Below, one piece after another: positions 1 through 8,751 of a stretch of DNA of 32,185 nucleotides. Within the stretch, counting starts at the first letter, position 1; every line of letters starts with the position of its first letter. Location: positions 1-32,185 of the forward strand of contig JALRHZ010000012.1 of NCBI GenBank assembly GCA_023259435.1. Direction: 5' to 3'. Position numbers and translations under genes: made by a program. A model generated the notes under the pieces. It saw only the letters and a program-made list of their open reading frames with translations, was not told where the DNA came from and made no database searches. This DNA is from Paracoccaceae bacterium (GTDB taxonomy: Bacteria > Pseudomonadota > Alphaproteobacteria > Rhodobacterales > Rhodobacteraceae).

Positions 1-57
1 GGCGGGGGCGCTGACGCCCCCCGCACCCCCAGTCGAGTATTTTTCTATCAAAGAAAT
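1..57 (+). repeat. GC-rich hairpin plus GAgTATTTTT element, copy 1
   Basis: A GC-rich hairpin (GGGGGCG at 4-10 pairing with CGCCCCC at 15-21) is followed by GAGTATTTTT at 35-44 and an A-rich run to 57. Related elements occur at 13378-13450 and 28657-28694, both just after plus-strand genes. By analogy this copy probably ends a plus-strand gene lying left of the window and converging on rlmN. A transcription-terminator role is inferred from position and shape. Confidence 0.6.
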
Positions 58-63
58 GTGGAC

Positions 64-1239
64 CTATAGTCCAGCTTCAGCTTGGATTTGTTTGCGAGAT
101 TTTCGTTCGCGTTCGGTTGCCGATTTAAGTTGTCCACAGGCGGCCATGATATCTTCGCCGCGAGGCGTTCTAATCGGGCTTGCATAGCCCGCTTTGTAGA
201 TAATATCGGCAAAAGCCTGAATGCGGTCCCAATCGGAGCGTTGATACGGAGAGCCTGGCCATTCATTGAAAGGGATCAAATTGATTTTGGCGGGAATGCC
301 TTTGATCAGTTTGATTAAGCGCCGGGCATCTTCGTTTGTGTCGTTCACGTCCTTAAGCATCACGTATTCAAATGTGATGCGTTCCGAATTAGACACCTTT
401 GGGTAGGTACGTAGGGCATCAAGCAATTCGGCGATATTCCAACGTTTGTTGATGGGCACCAGTTTATCACGGACCTCATCCGTGGTGGCGTGAAACGAGA
501 TCGCAAGTTGGCAGCCAATTTCTTGGGCCGTTTTCGCGATTTCCGGAACAACGCCCGAAGTCGAAAGGGTGATCCGTCGGCGCGACAGAGAGATCCCTTC
601 GGGATCCATTGCGATCTTCATGGCATCGCGCACGTTGTCGAAATTGTAGAGCGGTTCCCCCATCCCCATGAGAACAATATTCGACAGAAGCCGCGTTTCA
701 TTTTTGGGTGCGCCGATTTCTGGCCATTCCCCAAGATCATCACGCGCGACCAAGACTTGTCCGATGATCTCGCCTGCAGTTAGGTTTCGAACAAGTTTTT
801 GAGTACCGGTGTGGCAAAACGAACATGTAAGTGTGCAACCCACCTGAGAGCTAATGCATAAGGTACCTCGGTCTTCTTCGGGAATGTAGACGGTTTCAAC
901 CTCATGTCCGCCCGCGATGCGCATCAGGTATTTGCGAGTCCCGTCCAGAGAGACTTGTTTCGATACGACTTCGGGGACCTGAATGACGAACTGTTCCGCC
1001 AGAAGGGCGCGGTACGGCTTTGCGAGGTTGGTCATGTCTGAAAAGTTTCGGACGCCTTTTTCATAGATCCATTGCCAAATCTGGCCAACCCGCATTTTGG
1101 CCTGTTTTTCAGGTGTGCCATGCGCGATCAGAACCTCGCGCAGCGCATTCCGTGTGAGGCCAACCAAATTAATGGGGCCGTCTGGAAGCTTACGCGGCAG
1201 TGTTACAAGATCTTGAGTTATCGGTGCTGTGGCTGTCAT
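64..1239 (-). CDS. rlmN: 23S rRNA (adenine(2503)-C2)-methyltransferase RlmN
   Basis: 391-residue radical SAM methyltransferase that makes C2-methyladenosine at A2503 of 23S rRNA; family members also modify A37 of some tRNAs. The radical SAM cluster ligands are C135, C139 and C142 in the motif CTLTCSFC, and the late methyl-carrying cysteine is C368 in [10 protein letters not shown], so both halves of the ping-pong mechanism are intact. Length is normal for alphaproteobacterial RlmN. It follows the IalB-family gene on the same strand after about 150 bases holding a hairpin, so it probably has its own promoter. The start ATG at 1239 gives the expected N-terminal extension. Confidence 0.96.
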   Translation of the reverse strand: MTATAPITQDLVTLPRKLPDGPINLVGLTRNALREVLIAHGTPEKQAKMRVGQIWQWIYEKGVRNFSDMTNLAKPYRALLAEQFVIQVPEVVSKQVSLDGTRKYLMRIAGGHEVETVYIPEEDRGTLCISSQVGCTLTCSFCHTGTQKLVRNLTAGEIIGQVLVARDDLGEWPEIGAPKNETRLLSNIVLMGMGEPLYNFDNVRDAMKIAMDPEGISLSRRRITLSTSGVVPEIAKTAQEIGCQLAISFHATTDEVRDKLVPINKRWNIAELLDALRTYPKVSNSERITFEYVMLKDVNDTNEDARRLIKLIKGIPAKINLIPFNEWPGSPYQRSDWDRIQAFADIIYKAGYASPIRTPRGEDIMAACGQLKSATERERKSRKQIQAEAGL

Positions 1240-1349
1240 GGGTGGCCTCTTATTTCAAGGGTCACCTCATATCGCATAACTTTGTGTAAAGCAAAACGTT
1301 AGTTTGCGTATGTTACATGGCCACAAGCGGCCTAGAATAGTTTGAAGGT

Positions 1350-1379
1350 CCTGTTATGAAATTGATGGTCCATAACAGG
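1350..1379 (-). terminator. hairpin after the IalB-family gene
   Basis: CCTGTTATG (1350-1358) and CATAACAGG (1371-1379) form a perfect 9-bp stem with a 12-base loop, just past the stop at 1386 of the minus-strand IalB-family gene. There is no clear U-tract, so it may be a weak terminator or an mRNA 3'-end stabiliser. Confidence 0.5.
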
Positions 1380-1385
1380 CCTAAT

Positions 1386-1910
1386 TTATTTGCACCGAGC
1401 CGCTGCATCATCTGATGCCGCTGTAAACCCGGATAGAGAGAAGGTGTCCTCTGTGCGGGTGCCACGCGTGGATCGAGCCCTAAGGACCGCTTTTGCGCCT
1501 TTTTTCATTGCCGCAACAATTTTCGCGTCGTCGCCCGGTTTTGCCCATGCCCACTGACCCTCGGTAAAGAGGTCGTAACTGGTGCCATCAATGCTCATCG
1601 ATACCGTTGAACCAGACGCGAACGGGTAGCCGCCAGTAAAGGTGATCTGCCCAGTGATCTTGTCACTTGGTCTATTCATGACAAACAGTAAGATTTCACC
1701 GCGGCGTACCGCAACAACGCGCCCATCCCGTGTATTTACTGTTTCGCGTGGCTTTGAGACCGCCCAACACTCTTTTGGGTTGTCATCCACAAATACGGCC
1801 CAATCTGTTTTATTGGCCACTTTATTTGTGCTGGTCTCTTGTGCTGTGGCGATAGTTGCAAGGCATGCAAGCATTGCGCCCGTGGCTAAGATCGTCTGCC
1901 TTAGTGCCAT
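1386..1910 (-). CDS. IalB-family (invasion associated locus B) secreted protein
   Basis: About 174 residues with an N-terminal Sec signal peptide (hydrophobic core ILATGAMLACLATIATA, likely cut after ATA or AQ). The mature part resembles the IalB family: W/V-FVDDNPKECWAVSKP near the start, a central beta-rich part with VRRGEILLFV, and a C-terminal FSLSGF segment ending in a cysteine that may pair with the early one. IalB was named in Bartonella, but free-living roseobacters carry several paralogues of unknown role, so virulence should not be inferred. I prefer the ATG at 1910 because GGAG lies 6 bases before it; the upstream in-frame GTG at 1922 has no such site. Confidence 0.8.
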   Translation of the reverse strand: MALRQTILATGAMLACLATIATAQETSTNKVANKTDWAVFVDDNPKECWAVSKPRETVNTRDGRVVAVRRGEILLFVMNRPSDKITGQITFTGGYPFASGSTVSMSIDGTSYDLFTEGQWAWAKPGDDAKIVAAMKKGAKAVLRARSTRGTRTEDTFSLSGFTAASDDAAARCK

Positions 1911-2028
1911 TTTAGTCTCCACCCGTATATGACTACTGCTTTATTTTCTCGACAGGTGTAACATAGCCTGAAATATGGCAGCGATAAAAGCCCCTTGGCA
2001 TAAATTTGCTATGAAGATGGAGAATTCT

Positions 2029-3024
2029 ATGAGTAGAGCAGAAGTTCTAAGCGAAGCGTGGCGTGGTTCGTTTCTAGAGACACAACATTTTGGGCATGCA
2101 GTCGTGTGTGACGACACTGGTGCGATTGTTCATGCATGGGGGGATCCGAATGCCGTGATTTTGCCCCGGTCTTCCTCAAAGATGATCCAAGCTTTGCCTT
2201 TAATGACGTCGGGAGCGGCGAAAAAGTTTGGGCTTACGTCCGAGCACCTTGCTTTGGCTTGTGCATCTCATCAGGGCGCTGAGATACATACATCTCGGGT
2301 GTCGGCATGGTTGGACAACCTAGATTTGGGTGCAGACGACTTGCGATGCGGATCGCAAGTTCCAAACGATACAGAGGCGCGTCATGATTTGGTGCGTCGC
2401 GATCAAGAGCCGTGTCAAATCCACAATAACTGTTCCGGGAAACATTGTGGGTTTTTGACCTTGAACGTGTATTTAGGTGGTGACGCAGAATATATTCGCG
2501 CAGACCATCCCGTACAAATTGCGGCTCTTAATGCGCTTGAGGAAGTCGCGCAAGAAACCAGTCCCGGGTTTGGCATAGATGGATGTTCTGCGCCGAATTA
2601 TGCGATTTCTATGCATGGAATGGCCCGTGCAATGGCATGGTATGCCTCTGCCCACGCTCGATCTGATTCGATGTCACAAGGTGGCGCGAAATTGGTACAG
2701 GCGATGATGACCCATCCTGATTTTGTTGCAGGAGAAGGGCGGGCCTGTACGGAATTAATGCGTGCAGGACAGGGGAAATTGGCGCTAAAAACAGGGGCAG
2801 ATGGATATTTTACGGCCATCTTGCCAGAGAAAAAGATGGGTGTTGCGCTAAAAATTATGGATGGCAACACGCGTGCTGCGGAATCTGCGATATCTGCCAT
2901 TTTGGTAAGTTTGGGGGTTTTGGACGCGGGGGATCCAGTTGTGCAAAACCGGCTGTCACCTGTCATAAAAAGCCGTCTTGGAAAAGAGGCTGGCCAAATT
3001 ACTCCCAAGATCAGCCTTGTCTAA
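2029..3024 (+). CDS. L-asparaginase II family protein
   Basis: Thermolabile/type II rhizobial-type asparaginase family (PF06089): predicted to hydrolyse L-asparagine to aspartate and ammonia in the cytosol. Family features seen: an early GHAVVCDD segment, PRSSSKMIQALPL with the conserved Ser-Ser-Lys, LACASHQG, and NNCSGKHCGFL. These resemble the serine/cysteine-rich active site of the Rhizobium etli enzyme family rather than bacterial AnsA/AnsB. I choose ATG 2029 (331 residues) because GGAG sits 6 bases upstream and homologues begin near this point; the frame stays open to ATG 1975. The stop directly abuts the start of the next gene, so the two are probably cotranscribed. Confidence 0.88.
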   Translation: MSRAEVLSEAWRGSFLETQHFGHAVVCDDTGAIVHAWGDPNAVILPRSSSKMIQALPLMTSGAAKKFGLTSEHLALACASHQGAEIHTSRVSAWLDNLDLGADDLRCGSQVPNDTEARHDLVRRDQEPCQIHNNCSGKHCGFLTLNVYLGGDAEYIRADHPVQIAALNALEEVAQETSPGFGIDGCSAPNYAISMHGMARAMAWYASAHARSDSMSQGGAKLVQAMMTHPDFVAGEGRACTELMRAGQGKLALKTGADGYFTAILPEKKMGVALKIMDGNTRAAESAISAILVSLGVLDAGDPVVQNRLSPVIKSRLGKEAGQITPKISLV

Positions 3025-3570
3025 ATGATTGTATTATTTAACAAACCATTCAACGTTTTATCGCAGTTCACGGATAAAGGTAACGAAGGGTCAGATAGGC
3101 GCACGTTGTCTGAATTTATTGACGTGCCGAATGTCTATGCTGCTGGGCGGCTTGATCGAGATAGCGAAGGGCTCTTGATCTTAACAGACAACGGGAAATT
3201 ACAGGCTCGGATCGCAAGCCCGAAGACCCGCACTGAAAAAGTGTATTGGGTGCAAGTAGAAGGCGCGCCTTTGGATCAAGATCTAGAGCCGCTGCGCAAA
3301 GGGGTGATGTTGAAAGATGGGGTGACGCGACCTGCACGCGTGAGATTGATGGAAGCGCCCAAAGGCTTATGGGACCGAGATCCACCGATACGGGTTCGCA
3401 AATCTGTACCTGACCAATGGATTGAGGTTACAATCACCGAGGGACGTAATCGACAGGTGCGACGTATGACGGCTGCGATAGGGTGTCCCACGCTTCGATT
3501 AATACGGGCACGGATTGGTGATTGGACTTTGGACGGGCTACCGCCTGGAGCCTACAAAGTTTTATCTTGA
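3025..3570 (+). CDS. rluE: 23S rRNA pseudouridine synthase, RluE-like
   Basis: 181-residue pseudouridine synthase of the RsuA/RluB/E/F group. The catalytic aspartate is D44 in [10 protein letters not shown], and the second conserved block is the RNRQVRRM segment around residue 141. It has no N-terminal S4 RNA-binding domain, which fits RluE (U2457 in helix 89 of 23S rRNA) better than RsuA, RluB or RluF. The target assignment is by family and length only. Its ATG follows the asparaginase stop with no gap, suggesting translational coupling. A strong terminator follows. Confidence 0.87.
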   Translation: MIVLFNKPFNVLSQFTDKGNEGSDRRTLSEFIDVPNVYAAGRLDRDSEGLLILTDNGKLQARIASPKTRTEKVYWVQVEGAPLDQDLEPLRKGVMLKDGVTRPARVRLMEAPKGLWDRDPPIRVRKSVPDQWIEVTITEGRNRQVRRMTAAIGCPTLRLIRARIGDWTLDGLPPGAYKVLS

Positions 3571-3590
3571 AACGTGTGCAACCAAGTGGA

Positions 3591-3658
3591 GTCCGGTGCA
3601 AAGCACCGGACCGCGCGCCGCAGGGCCTCGATGACCCTGCGGCGCGCCCTTTCTTTTT
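3591..3658 (+). terminator. double-hairpin intrinsic terminator after rluE
   Basis: A first hairpin (GTCCGGTGC 3591-3599 with GCACCGGAC 3603-3611) is followed by a second with a 13-bp perfect GC-rich stem (3613-3625 with 3635-3647, 9-base loop), then a T-rich tail at 3650-3658. The tail overlaps the stop codon of the converging SulP gene. This is a textbook intrinsic terminator for the asparaginase-rluE transcript. Confidence 0.9.
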
Positions 3659-5396
3659 AAATGGCCTTCGGCCACAGCGCCGAATGCGCGTCGTATTGTG
3701 ATAAAAAGATTTCACCTGTCAGATCATCAAGAAAATGGCTGCGTTGCAGGCGATCCATGACTGGTCCTTTGACTTCGGACAGGTGGAGTTTAATCTCCAA
3801 GTCTTTCAAACGCTGATTGATGGCCTCCAAACTTTCCAAGGCACTCATATCGATTTCGTTCACAGCGGAACACATCAAGACGATATTGCGTATGGGTTGA
3901 TCACAGGCGATACGGTCATAGACGTAATCCTGTAAAAAGGCCGCGTTCGCAAAATAGAGGCTTTCGTCGATACGCAAAGTGACCAAGCTGGGATGTGTTT
4001 CGACTTCGTGACGCAAAATGTTGCGGAAATGCTGTGTTCCCGGAACCAGACCAACCTCAGCGACGTGGGGCCGAGATGTGTTGTAAAGGAACAACCCGAT
4101 CGAAATTAATACGCCCGCCGTGACACCCACTTCGACCCCTAGTCCCAGGGTCAACAAAATCGTCGCACTTACTGCGGCAAAGTCCACTTTCGAGTATTTC
4201 CACGCATGGGTTAAAATCGAAAAATCGACCAATGACAAAACCGCAACGATAATCGTCGCAGCCAATGTTGCTTTTGGTAAGAAAAAGAGGAGTGGTGTTA
4301 AAACCAACGCGGCAATGCCGATGCCGATTGCTGTGAAGGCTCCTGCTGCTGGAGTTTCGGCGCCTGCGTCAAAATTCACAACTGAACGGGCAAAGCCCCC
4401 AGTGACAGGGTATCCGCCCGACACAGCCGCGGCGATGTTAGAAGCACCCAAGCCTACTAGCTCTTGATCTGGGACAATGCGTTGACGCTTTTTTGCGGCA
4501 AGTGTTTGTGCCACAGAGACCGATTCAACAAAACCAATGATCGAAATCAAAAGGGCAGACACGAATAATTGGCTCCACAACGAAGGTGAAAAACTTGGGA
4601 GTGTCGCAGGCGGAAGTCCCATTGGAACATCACCAACAATCTTTACGCCCTTATTCTCAAGGTCAAACAAAAATACGGCAAGCGTTGTGGCGACAACAGC
4701 ACCAACAGGACCTGCTTTTGCCAACATATCGGATAGTCGTGGGCTAAGACCAAAGCTTAGCAAAAGGGGTTTAAGGCCTTTGCGCACCCAGAATAAGAAC
4801 GCGATGGTAACCAGACCAATTGCAAGTGTAATTGGGTTGGTCAAATGTTGAGTATGGAGCAAGGAGCGGATCAACTCGATCAATGTATGCCCATGCGCTT
4901 CGATCCCAAAAATATGCTTCAACTGGCTTGTTGCAATCAGAATGCCTGATGCTGTGATAAAGCCAGCTATGACCGGATGGGATAAGAAATTTGCCAAAAA
5001 ACCAAGCCTGAGGATGCCCATAACTGTTAGCATAACCCCAGAGATAAAGGCCAATGTCCCCGCGGCCAGTGCAATTGCAGCTGGATCTGAAAGGCCTAAA
5101 TTTCCAATAGCGGCGGCTGTCATCAACGAGACCACCGCAACCGGTCCGACGGCAAGCGCACGCGATGTTCCAAAAATAGCGTAGGCAACGAGGGGCAATA
5201 TAGACGCATATAGCCCCATTTCCGCCGGCAAACCTGCTAATAATGCATAGGCCAAAGATTGAGGGATAAGCATGATCGTCACGATTACCGCCGCAAGTAC
5301 ATCTGCACTGAGCGTCGTGCGATTGTAATCCTTACCCCATGTAAGGATTGGCATGTAGCGCTCTGCGGTGCGCTTGAGAGAGTATTTTTGTGTCAT
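3657..5396 (-). CDS. SulP family inorganic anion transporter
   Basis: 579-residue SLC26/SulP inner-membrane transporter. The N-terminal two thirds is a multi-helix membrane domain with the signature PQSLAYALLAGLP near residues 45-57 and FVESVSVAQTLAAKKR in the later half. Residues of about 455-565 form a cytoplasmic STAS domain (VLMCSAVNEIDMSALESLE). Known substrates in the family include sulfate, bicarbonate, chloride and organic anions. It lies 44 bases downstream of the DUF442-SQR gene on the same strand, so an operon is likely, and handling of sulfate, sulfite or thiosulfate made during sulfide oxidation is a reasonable inference; direction of transport is unknown. Confidence 0.92.
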   Translation of the reverse strand: MTQKYSLKRTAERYMPILTWGKDYNRTTLSADVLAAVIVTIMLIPQSLAYALLAGLPAEMGLYASILPLVAYAIFGTSRALAVGPVAVVSLMTAAAIGNLGLSDPAAIALAAGTLAFISGVMLTVMGILRLGFLANFLSHPVIAGFITASGILIATSQLKHIFGIEAHGHTLIELIRSLLHTQHLTNPITLAIGLVTIAFLFWVRKGLKPLLLSFGLSPRLSDMLAKAGPVGAVVATTLAVFLFDLENKGVKIVGDVPMGLPPATLPSFSPSLWSQLFVSALLISIIGFVESVSVAQTLAAKKRQRIVPDQELVGLGASNIAAAVSGGYPVTGGFARSVVNFDAGAETPAAGAFTAIGIGIAALVLTPLLFFLPKATLAATIIVAVLSLVDFSILTHAWKYSKVDFAAVSATILLTLGLGVEVGVTAGVLISIGLFLYNTSRPHVAEVGLVPGTQHFRNILRHEVETHPSLVTLRIDESLYFANAAFLQDYVYDRIACDQPIRNIVLMCSAVNEIDMSALESLEAINQRLKDLEIKLHLSEVKGPVMDRLQRSHFLDDLTGEIFLSQYDAHSALWPKAI

Positions 5397-5440
5397 CGGA
5401 GATAACCTTTTTGCTTGGGCGCGTCTGGCGTCCGATTTGT

Positions 5441-7114
5441 TTATGTCGTTGTCACTTTTTCTGGCTTAACCATCCATTCGCGGCCTCTGAGCATGGCTTT
5501 CCAATAGACTGGAGGCAAAATAGATTGCTTCAAGATCCATGATAGCCGGCTAGGCTTTGTTCCATCGATGAGCCACCGAGGGAAAGAGGGCAGAAGTTTT
5601 CCGCCATATCCGAATTCGGCCAAAACGATCTTTCCGCGCTCAACAGTCAATGGGCAGGAACCGTATCCGTTGTACTTTGAAACTACGTCTTTGCCGTCGA
5701 TATCATTTGATACATTTTCAGCAACGACAGCGGCTTGATACCTTGCGGCTGCGGCTGTCTTCGCGTTCGGGGCATTCATCACATCGCCCAATGACCAGAT
5801 ATTGGTATAGGTTTTGTGGCGGAGTGTTTCCTGATCTACGTCGACCCAACCTGCGGCGTCTGCCAAAGGAGATACTCGGACAAAGTCCGGAGCCACTTGG
5901 GTGGGAGTGACGTGCATCATGTCGAACTCGACTTCAATCCGTTCCACAGGGTTTTCAGGGCGTTTGACGTCAAACCACGCCTTTTTCGCGGGCCCATCAA
6001 CGGCCGTTAATGTGTGGAAAAAGTTAAGTTTTGCGTCATACTTTTTGACATAACTTTCAAGCGCGGGCACGTAATCTTTGACACCAAATAGCACGCCACC
6101 TGCATTCATGAATTGAATATCAATGTCTTGAAGGCGCTTTGCGGTGTGCCAATAATCGGCTGACAGATACATCGCTTTTTGCGGCGCGCCTGCGCATTTG
6201 ATTGGCATTGGCGGTTGCGTAAAGATCGCTTTGCCACGGCGCATTTCTTTTACCAATTGATATGTATAGGGGGCTAAGTCATAGCGATAGTTCGAGGTCA
6301 CACCATTTTTGCCAAGTGTTTCAGACAGACCTTCGATCGCATTCCAGTCAAGCTTGAGACCGGGACAGACGATAAGGCGATCATATTTCACCACGATACA
6401 CCCTTCTAAAATGACGGCGTTATTCTCTGGCTCAAATGCGGCGACGGCCTGTTTGATCCATTTAACCCCATTCGGAATAAGAGAGCCCATCGTGCGTTCA
6501 GTTTGTTTTGCGTCAAACACACCTGCACCTACAAGGGTCCAACCAGGTTGGTAATAATGAACCTCTTGTGGATCAATAATCGCGATGTTTAGGTTTGGTT
6601 GACGACCTAAAAGCGACGAGGATACCGAGATGCCCGCTGCGCCGCCACCTACGATCACCACGTCAAATTTTTGATCGCCTTCCTCTGTCGGAACTTGTCC
6701 TTGGTTCAGGATACGGCGAACAATCCCCGACATGTCATAGCCTGCTGCCTTGGTGCGTTCCAAAATCGTAGGCAAAGGGACCGTACCATCGCGAGATAAA
6801 GACCACAGAATTGTCGAGCGCGTACCAGTGCGACAGTAGGCTAAGATAGGCTTTTGCGCTGCGTCGTAGGCCTTCGCAAAATCACCTGCATCTTGGTCTG
6901 TAACCTTACCAGAGACAACCGGAAGATAGACGACATCAAGGCCAGCTTTCTGTGCGGCTTGGGCGATCTCGTCAAATTCAGGTTGATCTGCGCCTTCGCC
7001 GTTTGGCCGATTGCAAATGATCGATTTGATACCCTGTTGTTTAATGTCCAAGATATCATCTGCGGAAATTTGCGGCGCCACACAGAAGGCATCATCAATT
7101 TTTTTGAGTTCCAT
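5441..7114 (-). CDS. DUF442 (Blh-like) sulfurtransferase fused to type II sulfide:quinone reductase
   Basis: 557 residues with two domains. Residues 1-110 are a DUF442/TIGR01244 domain with the active loop CRTGTRS starting at C94, a C-x4-R loop like rhodaneses. Residues 150-557 are a flavoprotein: FAD motif VVIVGGGAAG (152-161) and both redox cysteines expected in type II SQR, C307 in KCAGAPQK and C487 in GYGSCPL. SQR oxidises sulfide at the membrane, passes electrons to quinone and hands sulfane sulfur to an acceptor; the fused domain could be that acceptor or relay. It leads a probable two-gene operon with the SulP transporter, and a SqrR/BigR-like operator lies 35-50 bases upstream. Domain roles are from family knowledge; the relay idea is inferred. 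Confidence 0.93.
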   Translation of the reverse strand: MELKKIDDAFCVAPQISADDILDIKQQGIKSIICNRPNGEGADQPEFDEIAQAAQKAGLDVVYLPVVSGKVTDQDAGDFAKAYDAAQKPILAYCRTGTRSTILWSLSRDGTVPLPTILERTKAAGYDMSGIVRRILNQGQVPTEEGDQKFDVVIVGGGAAGISVSSSLLGRQPNLNIAIIDPQEVHYYQPGWTLVGAGVFDAKQTERTMGSLIPNGVKWIKQAVAAFEPENNAVILEGCIVVKYDRLIVCPGLKLDWNAIEGLSETLGKNGVTSNYRYDLAPYTYQLVKEMRRGKAIFTQPPMPIKCAGAPQKAMYLSADYWHTAKRLQDIDIQFMNAGGVLFGVKDYVPALESYVKKYDAKLNFFHTLTAVDGPAKKAWFDVKRPENPVERIEVEFDMMHVTPTQVAPDFVRVSPLADAAGWVDVDQETLRHKTYTNIWSLGDVMNAPNAKTAAAARYQAAVVAENVSNDIDGKDVVSKYNGYGSCPLTVERGKIVLAEFGYGGKLLPSFPRWLIDGTKPSRLSWILKQSILPPVYWKAMLRGREWMVKPEKVTTT

Positions 7115-7148
7115 TGGTCACATCCAAGTTTATTGCTAACGACCATAT

Positions 7149-7164
7149 ATTCAAAAATTGGAAT
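7149..7164 (-). promoter_or_regulatory. candidate SqrR/BigR-type persulfide-responsive operator
   Basis: ATTC (7149-7152), 8 bases, GAAT (7161-7164), in the promoter region of the DUF442-SQR gene. This matches the ATTC-N8-GAAT consensus I recall for the ArsR-family persulfide sensor SqrR of Rhodobacter and resembles BigR sites. An AT-rich stretch with a possible -10 (TATATG on the minus strand) overlaps it, as expected for a repressor site. The regulator gene is not in the window. Confidence 0.6.
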
Positions 7165-7234
7165 AAAATAAAGGGGTCTTATGCTTTGGATGTTGGAATT
7201 CGTTCAAGTTTTTAGTTTTTTAACGTAAATACAG

Positions 7235-7265
7235 ATACTTGAGCGGATCTTATCCACTCAAGTAT
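7235..7265 (-). terminator. hairpin after the class III aminotransferase
   Basis: ATACTTGAG (7235-7243) pairs with CTCAAGTAT (7257-7265); inside, after one mismatch, GGAT pairs with ATCC around a 3-base loop. It lies 15 bases past the aminotransferase stop at 7280. A T-run is not directly adjacent on the minus strand, so termination strength is uncertain. Confidence 0.6.
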
Positions 7266-7279
7266 TGTTGTTTCTATCG

Positions 7280-8632
7280 CTAAACAGTTGCAAATCCTGC
7301 ATCAAGCGCGGTCAAGACTGTTTCGATTTCTTGTTCGGAAATGATCAGCGGGGGTGACATCAGAATATTGTTCATCCCCAATCGCACCATCGCCCCGTGT
7401 TCATAGGTGACCTGATGGACACGTTTCATGACTGACATGTCCATTGGAGTTTTGGCGTCAGTATCAGAGACAAGTTCAATCCCTGTCATGAGGCCATGGC
7501 CGCCGCGGACATCTCCGATAAAACTATATTTCTGTGCCAGTTTTTGAACCCCTTCAAAGAGTTGAGTTCCGCGCGCTGCAGCATTTGAGCGCGGGTCAAG
7601 GCGCTGTGTTTCTGTAACGCAGGCGACAACAGCAGCAGAGCCCACCGGATGTGCCGAGTAGGTATATCCATGGAATATACCGGCCTCGCCTGTTGTGTCG
7701 TTCTCAAAAACTTCTGCAACCTTACCAGACATCAAAGCGGCCCCAACTGGGAAATAACCAGAGGTGATTCCCTTGGCCATGCTCATCATGTCGGGTTTCA
7801 CGCCCCAATGCCGCGCGCCAGACCAGTCGCCTGAGCGTCCAAATCCTGTGATAACTTCGTCCGAGATCATCAAGATTCCATGCCGGTCGCAAATCTCGCG
7901 TAGCAAAGGCATCAGCGAGGCATCGGGAACGATAACGCCGCCGGCACCTTGGATGGGTTCCATAATGAAGGCCGCGATTGTGTTTGCGCCTTGGAACAGA
8001 ATTTCATCCTCAAAGGACGCTGCGATCAATTGGGCCAATTTCGCGGGATCGGTTTCGTTAAACGGATTGCGATATGTGTAGGGGCTTGGAATATGGAAGC
8101 AGCCGGGCAATAGCGGCTCATAAGCAATTCGAAACCGGTTGTTTCCGTTTACCGATGCGCCACCAAAGTGCGTTCCATGGTATCCTTTTTTCAAGGATAG
8201 GAATTTTGTACGCGTGGGTTCCCCTCTTAGGCGATGGTATTGCCGCGCAAGGCGCAAGCATGTTTCAACAGAGTCTGATCCACCAGAGGTGAAAAAGACA
8301 CGTTCCATTCCATCCTCTGCAAACATTTCACGCACAAGATAACTTGCTTCGATTGCTGTTGGATTGGTCGATCCCGCAAATGCCGAGTAGTAGGGCAATT
8401 CATAGAGCTGCGATGATATGGCCTCTTTGATCGCGTCATTTGAATAGCCAAGGTTGACGCACCATAAGCCGCCCACGGCATCGACTGTGCTGTGACCGTC
8501 GATATCGGTGATATTCACACCTTCGGCCGAGGTGATGACCTTTGGGGGCTGTGCCATCGAATCTGCGGGTGCGCCCATTGGGTGCCATAGATGGCGCGCA
8601 TTGTTTTCCTTGGTGAAATTATCGTCACGCAT
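7280..8632 (-). CDS. class III PLP-dependent omega-aminotransferase
   Basis: 450-residue fold type I aminotransferase of the omega-amino acid:pyruvate group. PLP contacts seen: FFTSGGSDSVET near 113-124, D258 in ISDEVITGFG, and the Schiff-base lysine K287 in SMAKGITSGY. Substrates in this group include beta-alanine, GABA, putrescine, taurine and other primary amines, and roseobacters have many paralogues, so I do not assign one. The SD AGGAGA lies 6 bases before the ATG. It is divergent from smpB. A 14-bp perfect palindrome in its 5' leader suggests dedicated regulation. It is separated from the sulfur unit downstream by a hairpin, so taurine use is possible but unsupported. Confidence 0.88.
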   Translation of the reverse strand: MRDDNFTKENNARHLWHPMGAPADSMAQPPKVITSAEGVNITDIDGHSTVDAVGGLWCVNLGYSNDAIKEAISSQLYELPYYSAFAGSTNPTAIEASYLVREMFAEDGMERVFFTSGGSDSVETCLRLARQYHRLRGEPTRTKFLSLKKGYHGTHFGGASVNGNNRFRIAYEPLLPGCFHIPSPYTYRNPFNETDPAKLAQLIAASFEDEILFQGANTIAAFIMEPIQGAGGVIVPDASLMPLLREICDRHGILMISDEVITGFGRSGDWSGARHWGVKPDMMSMAKGITSGYFPVGAALMSGKVAEVFENDTTGEAGIFHGYTYSAHPVGSAAVVACVTETQRLDPRSNAAARGTQLFEGVQKLAQKYSFIGDVRGGHGLMTGIELVSDTDAKTPMDMSVMKRVHQVTYEHGAMVRLGMNNILMSPPLIISEQEIETVLTALDAGFATV

Positions 8633-8646
8633 GAGAGTCTCCTGAA

Positions 8647-8660
8647 AATTTGATCAAATT
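8647..8660. promoter_or_regulatory. perfect palindrome, candidate operator of the aminotransferase gene
   Basis: AATTTGATCAAATT is a perfect 14-bp palindrome 15 bases upstream of the aminotransferase ATG, followed at 8662-8668 by TATCAAA, which repeats the half-site TGATCAAA approximately. Position just upstream of the SD suggests a repressor site near the transcription start. The binding protein is unknown. Confidence 0.45.
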
Positions 8661-8704
8661 GTATCAAACTAAAGAAAACTGTCGAGACCTTTCTTTGATT
8701 TGTG

Positions 8705-8721
8705 ACTGTCATCTGGACAGT
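8705..8721. promoter_or_regulatory. inverted repeat upstream of smpB
   Basis: ACTGTC (8705-8710) and GACAGT (8716-8721) form a 6-bp inverted repeat with a 5-base spacer, 30 bases before the smpB ATG. It could be a leader hairpin or a protein site in the divergent promoter region. Confidence 0.3.
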
Positions 8722-8751
8722 GTGCCGACAAAGGTTTAATTGCTGAACGTC

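Noticed and set aside
1975-2028. Longer N-terminus for the asparaginase
   Set aside because: ATG 2029 has GGAG at good spacing and starts where the family starts; the 18 extra residues look non-conserved.
7280-8632. Taurine:pyruvate aminotransferase linked to the sulfur operon
   Set aside because: A hairpin and separate control region divide it from the SQR unit, and no sulfoacetaldehyde acetyltransferase or taurine transporter is present.
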